Shown here: one piece after another, positions 40,895-53,326 of the stretch
How positions within the stretch are numbered: position 1 is the first letter of the stretch
Layout: each line of letters opens with the position of its first letter
Source: Areca catechu
Lineage: Eukaryota > Streptophyta > Magnoliopsida > Arecales > Arecaceae
Direction: 5' to 3'
DNA: 64,000 bases
Assembly: GCA_021397845.1 (NCBI GenBank)
Contig: CM038049.1
Coordinates: 100,284,877-100,348,876, forward strand
Notes under the pieces: model-generated
Databases searched by the model: none
Told to the model about the DNA's origin: nothing
What the model saw: only the letters and a program-made list of their open reading frames with translations
Made by a program: the position numbers and the translations under genes

Positions 40895-41406
40895 AGTATA
40901 TTAGCTTGAACATTTGTAATACCCTCTACATTACTCCTTTCAGGTATTATCCTCGATGTTCTTAGCTTATCTTTCAAATTTAGGTAGCACTTTCCATCAT
41001 TTGGCATTTGTAGTACTCTACTAAGCCGGGTCTCATCAACTGACATGGTTACTCCCTTTACTGTGGACATAATTTGATTTTGTCCAAGAGTCAAATTTTC
41101 AAAGAAGGTTCTTACAAGAGTGGGGTATGTGGGAATGTCAAGAGAACAGAAATACTTCCAACCATTCACCTCAATCAAATCACCAAGTCTAAATCTCTAA
41201 TTTTCTAGAAAAACAAAATCTATCTTTCTTCCACAAGTTATAGGATGATTATCCATTAAAATCACTTGCCTCTGTAGAGCTAGTGGCTATACTTGGGCTT
41301 CTTCTTAAGCTTCCTAGAGAGTTGACCCATCCTCTCTACGCTTTGATCTTCTTTCTTCTTCAACTACCCTCGATGCTGCTCGCTTGGGTCGCTTGGCTAT
41401 GGCCAT
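40895..41406 (-). pseudogene. Extra ORF of C3 with Transposase_32-like domain
   Basis: Starts at an ATG at 41406 with a basic N-terminus (MAIAKRPKRAASRVVEEERR). After stops it continues as EVNGWKYFCSLDIPTYPTLV, RTFFENLTLG, VKGVTMSVDETRLSRVLQMP and DKLRTSRIIPE. The pattern of W..F..L, VR.FFENL and VKG...S...LSR.L.MP parallels the extra ORF of C1 at the same position downstream of RNase H. The domain is truncated by G. Confidence 0.7.
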
Positions 41407-41562
41407 TTTAAGTGCCATTTGATCAAAATCCAAGGAAAAAATGGAAGGATTCGGTGGTCCCTAAGGTGGGAAAGGGTTGTGGTCCCCTAGGACTCAATTC
41501 TATAGGAAATGGAAAGAAATGAGATTTTTTAGATCTTAGGGGTTTTAAGTGAACCTGCCGTT

Positions 41563-41605
41563 CGAGTCGGCTCGACCTAACATTTTTCTGCTCGAGTCGG
41601 CTCGA
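41563..41605 (-). promoter_or_regulatory. Duplicated CGAGTCGGCTCGA motif between pol and the extra ORF of C3
   Basis: Two copies, 41563-41575 (TCGAGTCGGCTCG) and 41593-41605, 30 bp apart. In coding orientation each reads GAGCCGACTCG, the motif clustered in the LTR of C2. Confidence 0.6.
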
Positions 41606-41774
41606 TCTAAATTCAAGAAAAAGGGTCTAAAAATTCAATAAAAAGGTTCCTATTCCTAGGAATACACTAGATAAGGTGGTTATCATCCTTAGATTGATGA
41701 TGGAGATTTTCTAGATAATTTTTTCTTAAATCTTGAAAAATTAGGTCAAAAACTAAAAAGGGTCACACATGCCT

Positions 41775-43400
41775 AATTCTCCTCTAATTATTTGAAATCT
41801 ATCTTTATTAAGTGGTTTAATGAAGATGTCAGCTAATTAATTTTAAGTACAAATGAATTCAAGTTCAATGTCATCATTTTGTACACGATCCCTAATGAAA
41901 TGATATCTGATTTCAATATGTTTAGTTCTTGAATGCTGAATAGGATCTTTGTTAAGTTAATAGCACTTGTGTTATCACATTTGATAGGAGTTTTTGATTG
42001 AATAATACCATAATCTTCTAGTTATTGATTAATCCATAACACTTGAGTACAACAACTCCTTACAGCCATATACTCTGCCTCAGTAGTAGATAGTGCCATG
42101 GAGTTTTGTTTCTTACTGTGCCATGAGATTAAGTTCAACCCTAGAAATTGATATGTACTACTAGTACTTTTTCTATCAATTCTACATCTACCATAATCAG
42201 CATCAAAATAACCAATTAAATTTAAAGATGAAGGTTTAGAATACCATAATCCTAAGTTAGATGTACCTTTAAGATATCTTATAATTCTTTTAATAGCAAG
42301 TAATAGCAAGTATATGTAATTCTTTAGGATTAAATTGAAATCTTGCACATATACAAACACTAAATAGTATATCAAGTCTGCTTACAGTTAAGTAAAGTAA
42401 AGATCCAATCATACCTCGATATAGTTTTTGATCTACTTTGTTACCTTCTTCATCCTTGTCAAGTTTGCAAGTTGGGCTCATGGGTGTGCCGATTTCTTTT
42501 ACAGATTCCATCACAAACTTCTTCAATAATTATTTGATATACTTTGTTTAGTTGATGAATATCCCTTCCTTTGTTTGTTTGATTTGTAGTCCAAGGAAGA
42601 AAGTGAGTTCACCCACCATGCTCATTTAAAATTCTCCATGCATAAGCTTTGCAAATTCTTGATATAAAATTTTATTTGTCGCACCAAAGATTATATTACC
42701 AATATATATTTGCATAACTAATAATTCATCATTATTTTTTTTGATAAACAAAGTTGTATCACTTTACTTCTATTGAAATAATTTTTAATAAGAAACTTGC
42801 TCAACCTCTCATACCATGCTCTAGGTGCTTGTTTCAAACTATATAAAGTTTTGTTTAATTTGAAAACATGATTTGGATAAGAGTATTTTCAAATTCGTGA
42901 GGTTGTTCTACAAAAACTTCTTCAATGTAGCCATTCAAAAAAGCACTTTTTATATCCATTTGAAAAAGTTTAATTTTCATATGACATGCAAATGCAAGTA
43001 AAAGTCTAATGGCTTCTAATCTAGCTACTAGTACATAAGTTTCATCAAAATCTATTCCTTCAGGCTAGTTATATCTTTTGGCAACTAGCCTAGCTTTATT
43101 TCTAACTACATTACCTTTGTCATCTAATTTATTTCTAAAGACCCATTTTGAACTTATGACAGGATGTTCTTTAGGTCTTGCTACTTTCTTTCAAATTGAT
43201 TAAGTTCTTCTGGCATAGCCAACATCCAGAATGGATCATTTTCAGCTTCCTCTATGCAATTAGGTTTAACTTGAGAAACAAATGCTAGATAATTAAATGT
43301 GTCTCTAAAAGATGACCTAATTCTAACTCCTTGTGAGGATCACCTATAATTAACTCTTTAGGGTGAGAGTGTATGTACCTCCAATCCTTTGGTAACTCAT
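41775..43400 (-). pseudogene. pol: Reverse transcriptase and RNase H of C3
   Basis: RT pieces are present with several stops. The catalytic box reads IYIGNIIFGATN near 42700, so both catalytic Asp residues are lost. RNase H is better kept: GYFDADYGRCRIDRKSTSST, QNSMALSTTEAEYMAVRSCC and a C-terminal end near 41780. The copia order and close similarity to C1 make the assignment safe. Confidence 0.88.
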
Positions 43401-43429
43401 CATGATCTGTACTTTTTTCTTTTCTTGCT

Positions 43430-44600
43430 CAGCTAGTTTTTCTTTCAAGCTCATGTCCTTCAATCCATCATTCAGAGAACCTGGATCATTATCAATACAC
43501 TCTTCTTTTCTTGAAGGTACTCTTCTTTTCTTGAAGGTGTGAGGTTAGACTCATCAAAAACAATATGCATTGATTCTTCAATAGTTAAGGTTCTTTTGTT
43601 GAAAACTCTATAAGCTTTATTAGTAGTTAAATATCTAAGAAATATACTTAGATCAGATTTAGCATCAAATTTACCTAAGTTATCTTTACCATTGTTCAAA
43701 ATATAACATTTGCATCCAAAAATATGAAAGTAATGAATACTTGGTTTTCTATTATTCCAAAGCTCATAGGGGATTTTTTTCAAGATTGGTCTAATCGAAA
43801 TACGGTTTAATATATAACATGCACTGTTCATAGCTTCTACCCAAAAGTACCTTGGAAGATTATCTTCACATAACATATTTCGAGCCATCTCTTCTAATGT
43901 TCTATTCTTTCTCTCCACAACTCTATTTTATTATGGTATTCTAGGGGCTGAAAAGTTATAATCAATGCCATGTTCAGTGCAAAATTCTTCAAAATATTGA
44001 TTTTCAAACTTAGTACCATGATCACTTATGATTGAAATAATTAAAAAAAAAATTTGATTTAAAACCTTTTATGAGATTTTTGAAATACTTTGAAAGCTTT
44101 ATCTTTGTGTGCCAGAAATAAAATCCATATGAATCATGAAAAATCATCTACTATCACAAATCAATATTTTATACCTCCTAGGCTTGTGATCCTAGTTGAT
44201 CCAAATAAGTCCATGTGTAGCAGCTCTAAAGATCTTAAAGTTGAAATAATATTTTTTGATATAAAACTCCCCCTGGTTTGTTTACCATACTTACATGCAT
44301 CACAAATATTATCAAAATCTACTTTAAATTTAGGTAAGTCTCTAACTAGATCTTTGGAAATCGATTTGACTAAAGTATGCATGCTAGCATGATCCAATCT
44401 TTTATGCCAAAGTATACTAGATTCCTTGGTTTTAGCATTCTTTGCCATTAGACTTGTACTACTTAACATTCCTTGATCATTCAGGTCTACAATATAGATA
44501 TTTCTAAGTCTATGACCAACAAATTTAGTGCTAAAATCAAGAGAGCTAGTTACTATATACATTGAAGATTCAAATATAACGTTGAAGCCTTTATCACAAA
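43430..44600 (-). pseudogene. pol: Integrase of C3
   Basis: The pre-integrase part shows SSILWHKRLDHASMHT and ICDACKYGKQT, then LLHMDLFGSTRITSLGG. The later piece holds ERKNRTLEEMARNMLCEDNL, YFWVEAMNSACYILNRI and DAKSDLSIFLRY. Stops and frameshifts lie between, for example near 43930. Confidence 0.88.
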
Positions 44601-46050
44601 TTGACTAATACTCAATAAATTGTGCTTCAATTTATCTACTAGCAGTACATTTTCAATATAAGTAGAAGGGGTTATTTTGATCTTACCAATTCCAATGATC
44701 TTCTCTTTGCCATTATCACCAAATGTTACCATACCTCATTCTTTCATTTCAAGGGTGATGAATTGATCTTTGTCACATGTCATATGTCTTGAATAGCCGC
44801 TGTCAAGATACCATCTTTTCTTTGAAATTTAGGCTGCAAGACACTCCTGCAAAATAATCAAGTTGAATTTTTAGGTATCCAAACTTTCTTGGATCCTTGA
44901 AAATTAGTAATAGCGGTTCCTTAGAAATCCAAGTCTTTTGTACTTTATTTTTATTTTTCTTTCTTAAATTGCATTCATAAGCCTTATGTCCAACCCCATT
45001 GCAACAGTAACAAACTACATTCGATTTTTGAAAAGATATGGATGTTGAAAACATTGATGCATGAGATCTTAAAGCTAAAAACTTGTTTGTATTCAATGAA
45101 TTGTATCCAATTCTAGCTCTATTATTAGATTTCCTTTGATTTTTCAAAATCAACTCAAGTTTGTTTGAACTCAAGGTTAATTTGTCAACAATAGGTTTGA
45201 GTCGACTCATTTCATCTTGTAAATTGTTATTTTTTTCAAGACACTCATCTTTTTCAATTTGCAATTGTTTATATTTTCCAGAAATACTATTTAATTCCTT
45301 TTGCAAAAGACTGTTCTTTTCAAAAATTTCAATCTTTTCTTTCAATAATGCATCATAATTATTTTTCATGGTTTTAATTTTCATGCCAACTTTTGTATAT
45401 TCAAATAAAAGCTCATAAAATGCAGTATATAACTCATCATAAGTAAATTCATCAGTGGGTTCAATAGATGTTACCTCATCTTCTAGACCTATGAGACATA
45501 TGTTTATAATTTTTTATGTCTCTTCCTCTTCATTTGAAGTTGATTCGTTGCTATCACTCCATGTAGCCATCATGGCTTTCTTCTTCTTCTTCTTGTATCC
45601 TTTCTTCAATGTTGGACACTCTGAACGGTAGTGCCCTAGCTTCTTGCACTCATAATATATAGGTTGTTGCTCCTTTTCTTTTTCTTTATCTTTCTCCTTT
45701 TCTTTGCTATGTTCACCTTTTCCAAGATGTTTCCTCCAATATCTAGACTTTCTTCTACCCATAAATTTTCTAAATTTTCTCATGACTAAGGCAATGTCAT
45801 CATCTCCTAGTTCTTCATCAGAGGAGGGACTTATTTCTTCTTTCTCTTCTTCTTGCTTCTTGATTTTAGCTGCAGCCTTGAATGCTATTATTTTTTTTTT
45901 CTTACTATCATCTTCACTACGGTGCTGCAAAGTTAGTTCATGTATAATTAAAAAACCAAAAAGCTCATCAAGTGGGAGTGTGTTAAGTCCTTGGCTTCCT
46001 GAATTGCAATGACCTTAGGATCCTATTTGTTCGATAACGATCTAAGAATT
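44601..46050 (-). pseudogene. gag: Protease and Gag of C3
   Basis: The protease site WYLDSGYSRHM lies near 44810 with the DSG triad intact. The preceding Gag has a coiled-coil (45384-45150), zinc knuckle CYCCNGVGHKAYEC near 44990, a degenerate knuckle (YYECKKLGHYRSEC) near 45630, and Lys/Glu-rich runs. C2 is inserted within the gag sequence, so the N-terminus is not present here. Confidence 0.85.
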
Positions 46051-47700
46051 TGTTGACCCCATAAGTGATTTTGAAGATAACCAAACATTGGTGCGTATAT
46101 TTATTTTACTAACAACTCTTCAAGTGGTTTACAAGTTTGTGTAGGATGAATTCATTGCTCAAATTTCAACTCCTATATTTTCATTTCTTGTTTTGAGTTG
46201 TGTTGTAATTGAATATTGTAAAGAAGAATCCAAAGAAAAAAGTTAAGAAAGATCATAAAATTGGGTTACTTCTGAATGTGTTTCAAGCTTTTAATTTCTT
46301 ATAAATTTGTTAAGTTTGAAGACATCTTGAAGCTTGAAAACTTACTGGATGAATTCTGGAGAAAAACTGAGAAAATCACTGAAACATTCATCCGAGCCGA
46401 CTCGAAGAGAAGAGAGCCGACTCTGGCACATGGCACACATGAGAATTCTAGCACGCAGATATCCGAGCCGACTCTAAGGGACCTGAGCTGACTCGTCTAG
46501 TGTACCACTTTCTAAATCAGACAGGCAAGCCGACCCAAAGGGAGTCTAAGATGACTCTATCACATAGTCAGACATCCAAGCTGACTCTTCAGAAGATCGA
46601 GCCGACTCCTCTAGAGTCCAAAAAATGGTTTTTGAGAACTATAGCCAACCAAGTCGACTAGAATGGAAGTTAGCCAACTCGTGCAGATTGATAAGTTGAA
46701 GGCCTGAGGATCCGAGTCGACTAGAATCAAGATGAGCCAACTCTTACAGAATGAGGAATCAAGACACTATGTAAGCGAGCTGACTGGATTGAAGAGAGTC
46801 GACTCAACTAGACTCCTTGAGGATCCGAGCCAACTCGAGTGATTCAAGTCGACTCGAAGGTCAATTTCAGACTTGCAATGGCTAGTTTCAGAACTTGGAT
46901 TTTGAATCCAAAAAGTGCTCTAATAGTCAAATGTCATATTCCAACGGTCTATAATGACTTAAACTACCTTAGAATGATGGAAGGTCATATATTTGAGGGA
47001 TTTGAACTTCTTTGAAGTAAGTGTTAGAAAGTTTTCAGAAAGTAATGCTTTATTGAATATCCAAACAAGCCAATAAGCAAGAGAGCACTGAGAGCATTCA
47101 AGATAGCCTTCAAGTCTTCACCAACTCTCATCTGAAGTTTGAAGCACTTAGTAAAGAAGCACAAGAATCCATTAAAGTGCATTCAAGTGGGCTTCTCTCG
47201 AGCTGCATCGGCAACCATTCGACAAAAATTTGTTTGTCATCTTGTTACTTTTCTTTTCAATTCATTTTTGAATTATTGGGTTATTGGTGAGCCCGGTTGA
47301 AAAACCAAATAGGTTCTTGGTTAGCCTTTGTTAAAAGCTAAGTGTTGGGTTCTTGGTGATCCTAGTAAAACTATGTTGGATTTCTTTGGTGATCCCGGTA
47401 AAATCAAAGTATAGAGGTTTGGATTGTGAGCTTGTAAAAATAATCCGACTATATTTCGGTGGGGGATATAGTGAAAATCCCAAGTGGTAATCTTGGATAG
47501 TGGATGTAGGAGCTAGGTTGCTCCGAACCACTATAATTATTGTGTATTTGTGTTATGCTTTTCTGATTTGATTTTGCTTCTGTAGTTAATTACTTTGTCA
47601 CAGCACTTAATACTTTAAAAGGGATTTCAAAGAGCATATAATTGCTTAAATTTTTTAATTCCCAGTTCACCCCCCTCTTGGGAAAGACACCTGGGCAACA
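46051..47700 (+). repeat. 5' LTR of C2
   Basis: 1650 bp, TGTTGACCCCATAAG...CTGGGCAACA, with ends like the C1 LTRs. About 14 copies of GAGCCGACTC or close variants lie between 46385 and 46860. Confidence 0.88.
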
Positions 47701-47702
47701 AC

Positions 47703-47714
47703 TGGTATCAGAGC
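47703..47714 (+). promoter_or_regulatory. Primer-binding site of C2
   Basis: TGGTATCAGAGC two bases after the LTR. Confidence 0.93.
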
Positions 47715-47743
47715 AATGTCTCTAAATATAATTAGAGTAAAGA

Positions 47744-49623
47744 TTGATGGCTCATCCCATGAGTACATCCTTGATCGAAGGCCAATCTACAAATAGACCT
47801 CCACTCTTCACTAGCATAAATTATTCCTATTGGAAAGCTAGAATGAAAATCTATATACAAGCTATCAATTTTCAATTATGGAAGGTCATTCTAAAAGGGC
47901 CACAAATTTTCATTATTAAAATTAATGGCATGGATGTCCCTAAGCCTGAAGAGGACTGGGATGAACACGACATGAAGATGAAGGAATTAAATGCCAAAGC
48001 AATGAATCTACTATACTGTGCTTTGGATGCGAACGAGTTTAATCGAAGTTCTACTTGCTCTTCAGCAAAGAAAATTTGGGATAAACTTGAAGTGACCCAC
48101 GAAGAAACTTTCCAAGTGAAGACTTCGAAAATAAATCTTCTTGTACATAGTTACGAATTATTTAAAATAGAATCTACTGAAACTATCTGTGCCATGTTTA
48201 CTAGATTTACAGATATTATTAATGGCTTGAAAATCTTGGTAGGGTCTACTCAAATGCTAACTTAGTATAGAAGATCTTAAGATCACTTCTGGATAAATGG
48301 GATCCCAAAGTGACTGCCATCTAAGAAGCGAAAGATCTAAACACCCTTTCTTTGGATGAATTAATGGGTTCACTCATCACACACGAATTGGCCATGCAAC
48401 ATAGAACAGATGATGATCAAAAGAAGAAGAAGACAATTGCCTTCAAAGCTACATTGGACTCAAAGAAAGATGAGGAATCGGAAGATGACTCCACCTCCTC
48501 TGAAGATGATCTAGAAGATGAAGATATCGCAATGGTCATGAGGAGATTTAGAAGGTTTATGGAAAAGAAGAAAGAAAAATTCAATAGAAAACTCCATAAA
48601 CGAAGAGAGCACTCCAAGGACAAGGACAAGGATAAAGAAAAGGAAAAAGAACAAGTGCCCACATGCTACGAATGTAAGAAATCGAGGCACATTCATCCAG
48701 ATTATCCATTATTAAAGAAATTCTTCAAGAAAAAAAAGAAAAAAGTGATGGTTGCCACATGAAGCGATAGCGAAGAATCCACCTCAATTGAAGAGGAAGA
48801 GACCACAAAAATTGCTAATTTATATCTAATGGGTCTCGAGGATGAGGTAACATGTCCCAATGCTCAAATAGAATTTATATTTGATGAATTAAATTATGCT
48901 TTTCATGATTTATTATCTGAATTTAAAAAAGCAGGTGTAAAGATTAGATCCTTAAAGAATATCAATGATTCTTTACTAAAAGAAAAAGAAGAGATTTCAT
49001 AAAAGAATAACTTATTGCAAAAAGAATTACATGTCTTTTCTGAAAAATATAAAGCTTTGAAAATTGAGAATAGTGTATATCAAGACAAAAACAAAGTATT
49101 GATGAATGGAAATAATGAGTTGAAAAAGGAGGTTGAGAAACTCAAGCCACTTGTTGAAAAACTTACATTATCTTCTAACAAGCTTGAGTTGATTCTAAAA
49201 GAACAAGAAATTTCTAGAAATAAAGCTGGAATTGGTTTTAATTCTTCAATTTTAAATAGTATTTCAGCAACTATTTTTGTGAAACCAAAAGCTTATGTCC
49301 CAAAATTTATATCTCAAAAAGCTTTTGCAATAAATGGTTCTGCTTTTACTTCTAAAACTACATTGTATGTTCCTAAGAGCTCAAATAGAAAATCTTTTAT
49401 ATCTGCATCTCATGCATCAACATCTAAAACTTCAAAATATGCATCTTTTCAAAATTCTAGAATTGAATGTTATGCATGCAAAGGGTTAGGACATAAAGCT
49501 TTTGAATGTAATATCTTTAGAAATGTCAAAAGTAAAATAAGAAAGATTTGGATTTCCAAAGGAACCACCTTCGCTAACCTGCAAGGATCCAAGTTAGCTT
49601 GGGTACCTAAAAGAACTTCTTGA
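47744..49623 (+). pseudogene. gag: Gag of C2
   Basis: MMAHPMSTSLIEGQSTNRPP starts the copia Gag fold (YSYWKARMKIYIQ, AKAMNLLYCALDANEFNRSS, IWDKLEVTHEE), open to 48265. After a break, an acidic/Lys-rich block with first knuckle CYECKKSRHIHPDY (degenerate) runs 48352-48762. A coiled-coil and good knuckle CYACKGLGHKAFEC follow at 49015-49623, ending LAWVPKRTS at a stop. At least three interruptions make it inactive. Confidence 0.9.
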
Positions 49624-49629
49624 TTATCT

Positions 49630-50870
49630 TGCAGGAATGTCTTGCAGCCCAAAAATTGAAGAAAAGATGGTATCTCGACTGTGGCTATTCAAGGCATATG
49701 ATGGGTGACAAGGATTAATTTATCATCCTGAAAATGAAAGAAGGAGGTATGGTTACTTTTGGAGATAATGGTAAGGAAAAAATAATTGAAATCGGTAAGA
49801 TCAAGTAACCCCTTGTACTTTTATTGAAACTGTATTGCTAGTAGATAAATTGAAGTATAATTTGTTAAGTATTAGTCAATTATGTGATAAAAGCTTCAAG
49901 GTTATCTTTGAATCATTTATGTGTATTGTAACAAACTCTCTTGATTATAGTAGTAAGTTCATTGGACATAGACTTGGAAATATCATGTGGTAGACCTTAA
50001 TGATCTTGTCCTATCAAGTAGTTCCAGTCTAATTGCAATGAATACTAAGACCAAGGAGTCTTGTTTACTTTGGCATAGACGATTAGATCATGCTAGCATG
50101 CATACTATTGCCAAGTAAATTTCCAAAAATTTAGTTAAAGGCATGCCTAAGTTTAAAGTAGACTTTAATCATGTTTGTGATGCATGCCAAATGGGTAAAC
50201 AAACTAGGAGGAGCTTTTAAATTCAAAAATATGATTTCAACTACTAGACCTCAGAGCTATTTCACATGGACTTATTTGGACCAACTAGGATCACAAGCCT
50301 AGGAGGTATGAAATATGTCGTTGTGATTATAATGATTTCTCTAAATTTACATGGGTTTTATTTATTGCTCACAAAGATAAAATCTTTAAAGTATTTCAAA
50401 AATTTCACAAAAAGGTTTCAAATCAGAAAAATCTTTCAATAATTTTAATTAGGAGTGATCATGACACCGAATTTGAAAATCAATTTTTTGATGATTATTG
50501 CACAGAAAATGACATTGATCACAACTTCTCCGCTCTTAGGACACCACAACAAAATGGTGTTGTAGAGAGAAAAAATAGGACTTTGGAAGAGATGGCCCGA
50601 ATAATATTATGTAAAGGTAATCTTCAAAGGTACTTTTGGGCAGAAGCGGTGAACACTGCTTGTTACATTTTAAACCGCATTTTGATCCATCCTATTTTGA
50701 AGAAAACCCCCTATGAGCTTTGGAATGAAAAGAAACCCAATATTAATTATTTTCATATTTTTGGATGTAAATGCTTTGTGCTTAACAATGGTAAAGATAA
50801 TCTAGAAAAATTTGATGCTAAATCGGATGAAGCAATTTTTCTTGGTTATTCATTTCATAGCAAAGCATAT
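49630..50870 (+). pseudogene. pol: Protease and integrase of C2, part before N3
   Basis: The protease site is WYLDCGYSRHMMGD near 49665. The pre-integrase domain reads LLWHRRLDHASMHT and VCDACQMGKQT. The integrase core is frameshifted, then clear from 50583: MEEMARIILCKGNLQRYFWA and DAKSDEAIFLGYSFHSKAY. N3 is inserted straight after these residues; the protein line resumes at 57290. Confidence 0.88.
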
Positions 50871-52319
50871 TGATGAGGGACTAATATGCATCCAATTCTT
50901 TTTGTATATTTTATATGTGGGGTTAGATGATTAATCCCCGAATTTCAGATCAAAATTAGTTGTAGGGAATTTTGTATGAATTTTTGAAGCCAAGCATACA
51001 GATTAGAACCTAGAAAAGTACTAAAGAAGGATCGTCGGGGCTGAGAAGACTCGGTTAGGGCAAGTTCTCCTACAATAATAAGACTGGAGGTAGAGGGGGT
51101 GTACCTGACAATGTCTGAAGCACCCGGTGATGATCACAGTGAAGGGATCTCTCGTTCCTCGATGGATGCGGCTTGGAAAATCGAGCCAAAGACCCGCGGA
51201 TACCCGGCTTTCTGCTCGGTGGTCCGATTGAGGCTTGGCTAGAGTCGTTGGATTCGTAGGAACTCGGGGACCTGCAAACGACCTGTCAGGGATTAGAAAA
51301 CTCAAAGGAAATCAAGAAAACAAAGGAAAACAGTAAAGGGAAGAAAGTTTTGGAGGGGGCTGGAAGGATGGTTGGTGGCAAGAAGATGATTGCAAACACC
51401 GGGAAGAAGAACTCTCAAACCCCTTTATGCACACAGCAGGGTAATCACACAAAGCAAAGAGGAACTCAAGGTTTATTTCATATATCAAAATATTCCTTCA
51501 TACAAGAGGCTAGGGTCCTTTAAATAGACCCTTAACCTTGGGCTCCAAGTAAGGGCACATAAGTGTTTACATAAGAATCCTTTTCCCTCTCAAACCCTAG
51601 CTAGAAAATAATGAAACATTAGGTAGAAAAATCCCTAAAAATTCTCTTGACTTGGCCAACAATCCAAGGATGCCTAGGGGGGCATGTTGGGCTTCTAAGA
51701 GCAGCAAGAGGCCGGCCCAAAGGGGCTCGAGCGCATGGGTTTTGGGCCTTTGGAAGCTGGGGTGGCCTGGTAGCCAGGTAGCAGGAATATTCCCTGGTAT
51801 CTTGCTTCTTAGGGGCTTGGGTTTGGCGCCTGGGCTTGATTTCTTTGGGCTAGGATGCAGATGGACCTCTGGAATCATGGATTCCCTTATCTATAAATAT
51901 ATTTTGGCATCTGGAAGGGAATCTGGGCATCTGGAGGGCATCTGCAAGAAATCAGGGTTTTCTGAATTTTTCTCCTGGGGTCTTCAAATCTTCAAGCTGG
52001 GTTGGACTTGGGCTATACTTCCATGTCTTCAATCTAGTTGGACTTGGTCTTCACTTGTATGATGTGGTCTTGAGTCTTCAATATGGTTGAATAGGACTCA
52101 AAAAATAAAATTAGCTCGACATGACCTGACTAACACTGGACTGAACTAGCTCAACATGAGCTGACTAGTACAGAACTGAAACTCAAAATACTCAAATAAC
52201 AATTAAAATGGACTCAGATAGGCTAAGCCCTTATTACAGATGGACTCATAAATTATTGATCAATTCATAGAGGGTTGAAAAGCCTCTATCTTATTCTGGT
52301 GCCTTTGGTGTCCCCACCA
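50871..52319 (-). repeat. 3' LTR of N3
   Basis: 1449 bp, TGATGAGGG...CCCCACCA as read on the plus strand; pairs with 55837-57284 with scattered differences. Confidence 0.95.
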
Positions 52320-53280
52320 ATTCTCCCGGTGTGGGAGGAACTCGACCCTGTCAAGTGAAGATCAAGCTGGCTCATATATCTCTCGAGGAGGTCTGGGTTG
52401 AGGTGCTGCAAGTCCTCTCGAGAAATCCACGAATCGTCCGACTCTGGCCGGCCTTGCCATCAGACCAGGAAGCGTTGATAGTCGTGGCTCCGGATCATGA
52501 TGGCTTGATCATCTAAGATACGCTCGATCTGTTCTCCTCTCTCAGGCCAATTTGTTAGTGGACACTCTAGGTTAGGATCACTCACAATGAAAAGGAACAG
52601 GTCCAAAGGCCTCACTAGGTATCACTGCCGGTTCCCTATACTCAACCAGGTCTATAATATTGAAGGTAGAACTAATGCCCAAATCCGAAGGCATGTCTAA
52701 CACCTAGGCATTTGATCCAACCTTCTCTATCACTTTAAAAGGTCCGGCTCTGCGAGCATGAAGCTTCTTTTAGGCCTAAGCCTAACCAAGATAGAATCCA
52801 CTATATCAAATTCTTTGATCCATCTTCGGAAATTAGCCAGTTTGTTTAAAATTAGTGTAGGTGGTGAACATGCTGGGCACATGCAGACTCCTAACAAATG
52901 ATTCAAAGAACTCATCCTAACACCTAACAGACTTGACTATGCATTCCTATAGAAGGAAATCTTATTGAACTCTTTGGATCTAAACCTAACAGATTATAGG
53001 TTCCCTGGGTTTGATCCTAGCTTGACATGCACATGAAAATTTACAGTGAACTCCTAGCAAATTTCAAAGAGTGTGCCAGAAGTAAGATGCAAACCTAACA
53101 TGCATGATGAATGCATGCAGTATGCTAATCTTAGTTAAATGCAATCTAATAATCCTAGAAATGCTGGAGGTGTCAAGAAAGGGCAGAAAATAGGAAGTGG
53201 GTTCAGAATTAGTTTGGTAGGATAGGGAAAAAGGTTCAAAGTTAGTTGGATAAAGTTCGATATAAGAAGGCATGTCAGGG
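52320..53280 (-). pseudogene. Integrase scrap, integrase tail and chromodomain remnant of N3
   Basis: The minus strand contains the HVRFASYFWHTL integrase scrap at about 53110-53064, an integrase-tail piece (LVRLRPKRSFMLAEPDLLK region near 52730) and chromodomain DNA at about 52545-52372. All are interrupted and homologous to N2 and to the Pol end of A. Confidence 0.8.
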
Positions 53281-53326
53281 ACTAATCCTAGACTAATGAG
53301 GCTAACCTTACGAGGTTGCGGTATAT

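Larger units (their letters stand above)
40895..46050 (-). mobile_element. C3: Sirevirus-like copia element, interior only
   Basis: The minus-strand order gag, protease, integrase, RT, RNase H, extra ORF is the same as C1. It is cut on the left by G at 40894 and on the right, inside gag, by the LTR of C2 at 46051. No LTR of its own is in the window. Confidence 0.85.

Noticed and set aside
48417..48696. Ser/Phe-rich ORFs opposite gag of C2, and similar ones opposite gag of C1 and C3
   Set aside because: Shadows of Lys/Glu/Asp-rich Gag coding sequence.
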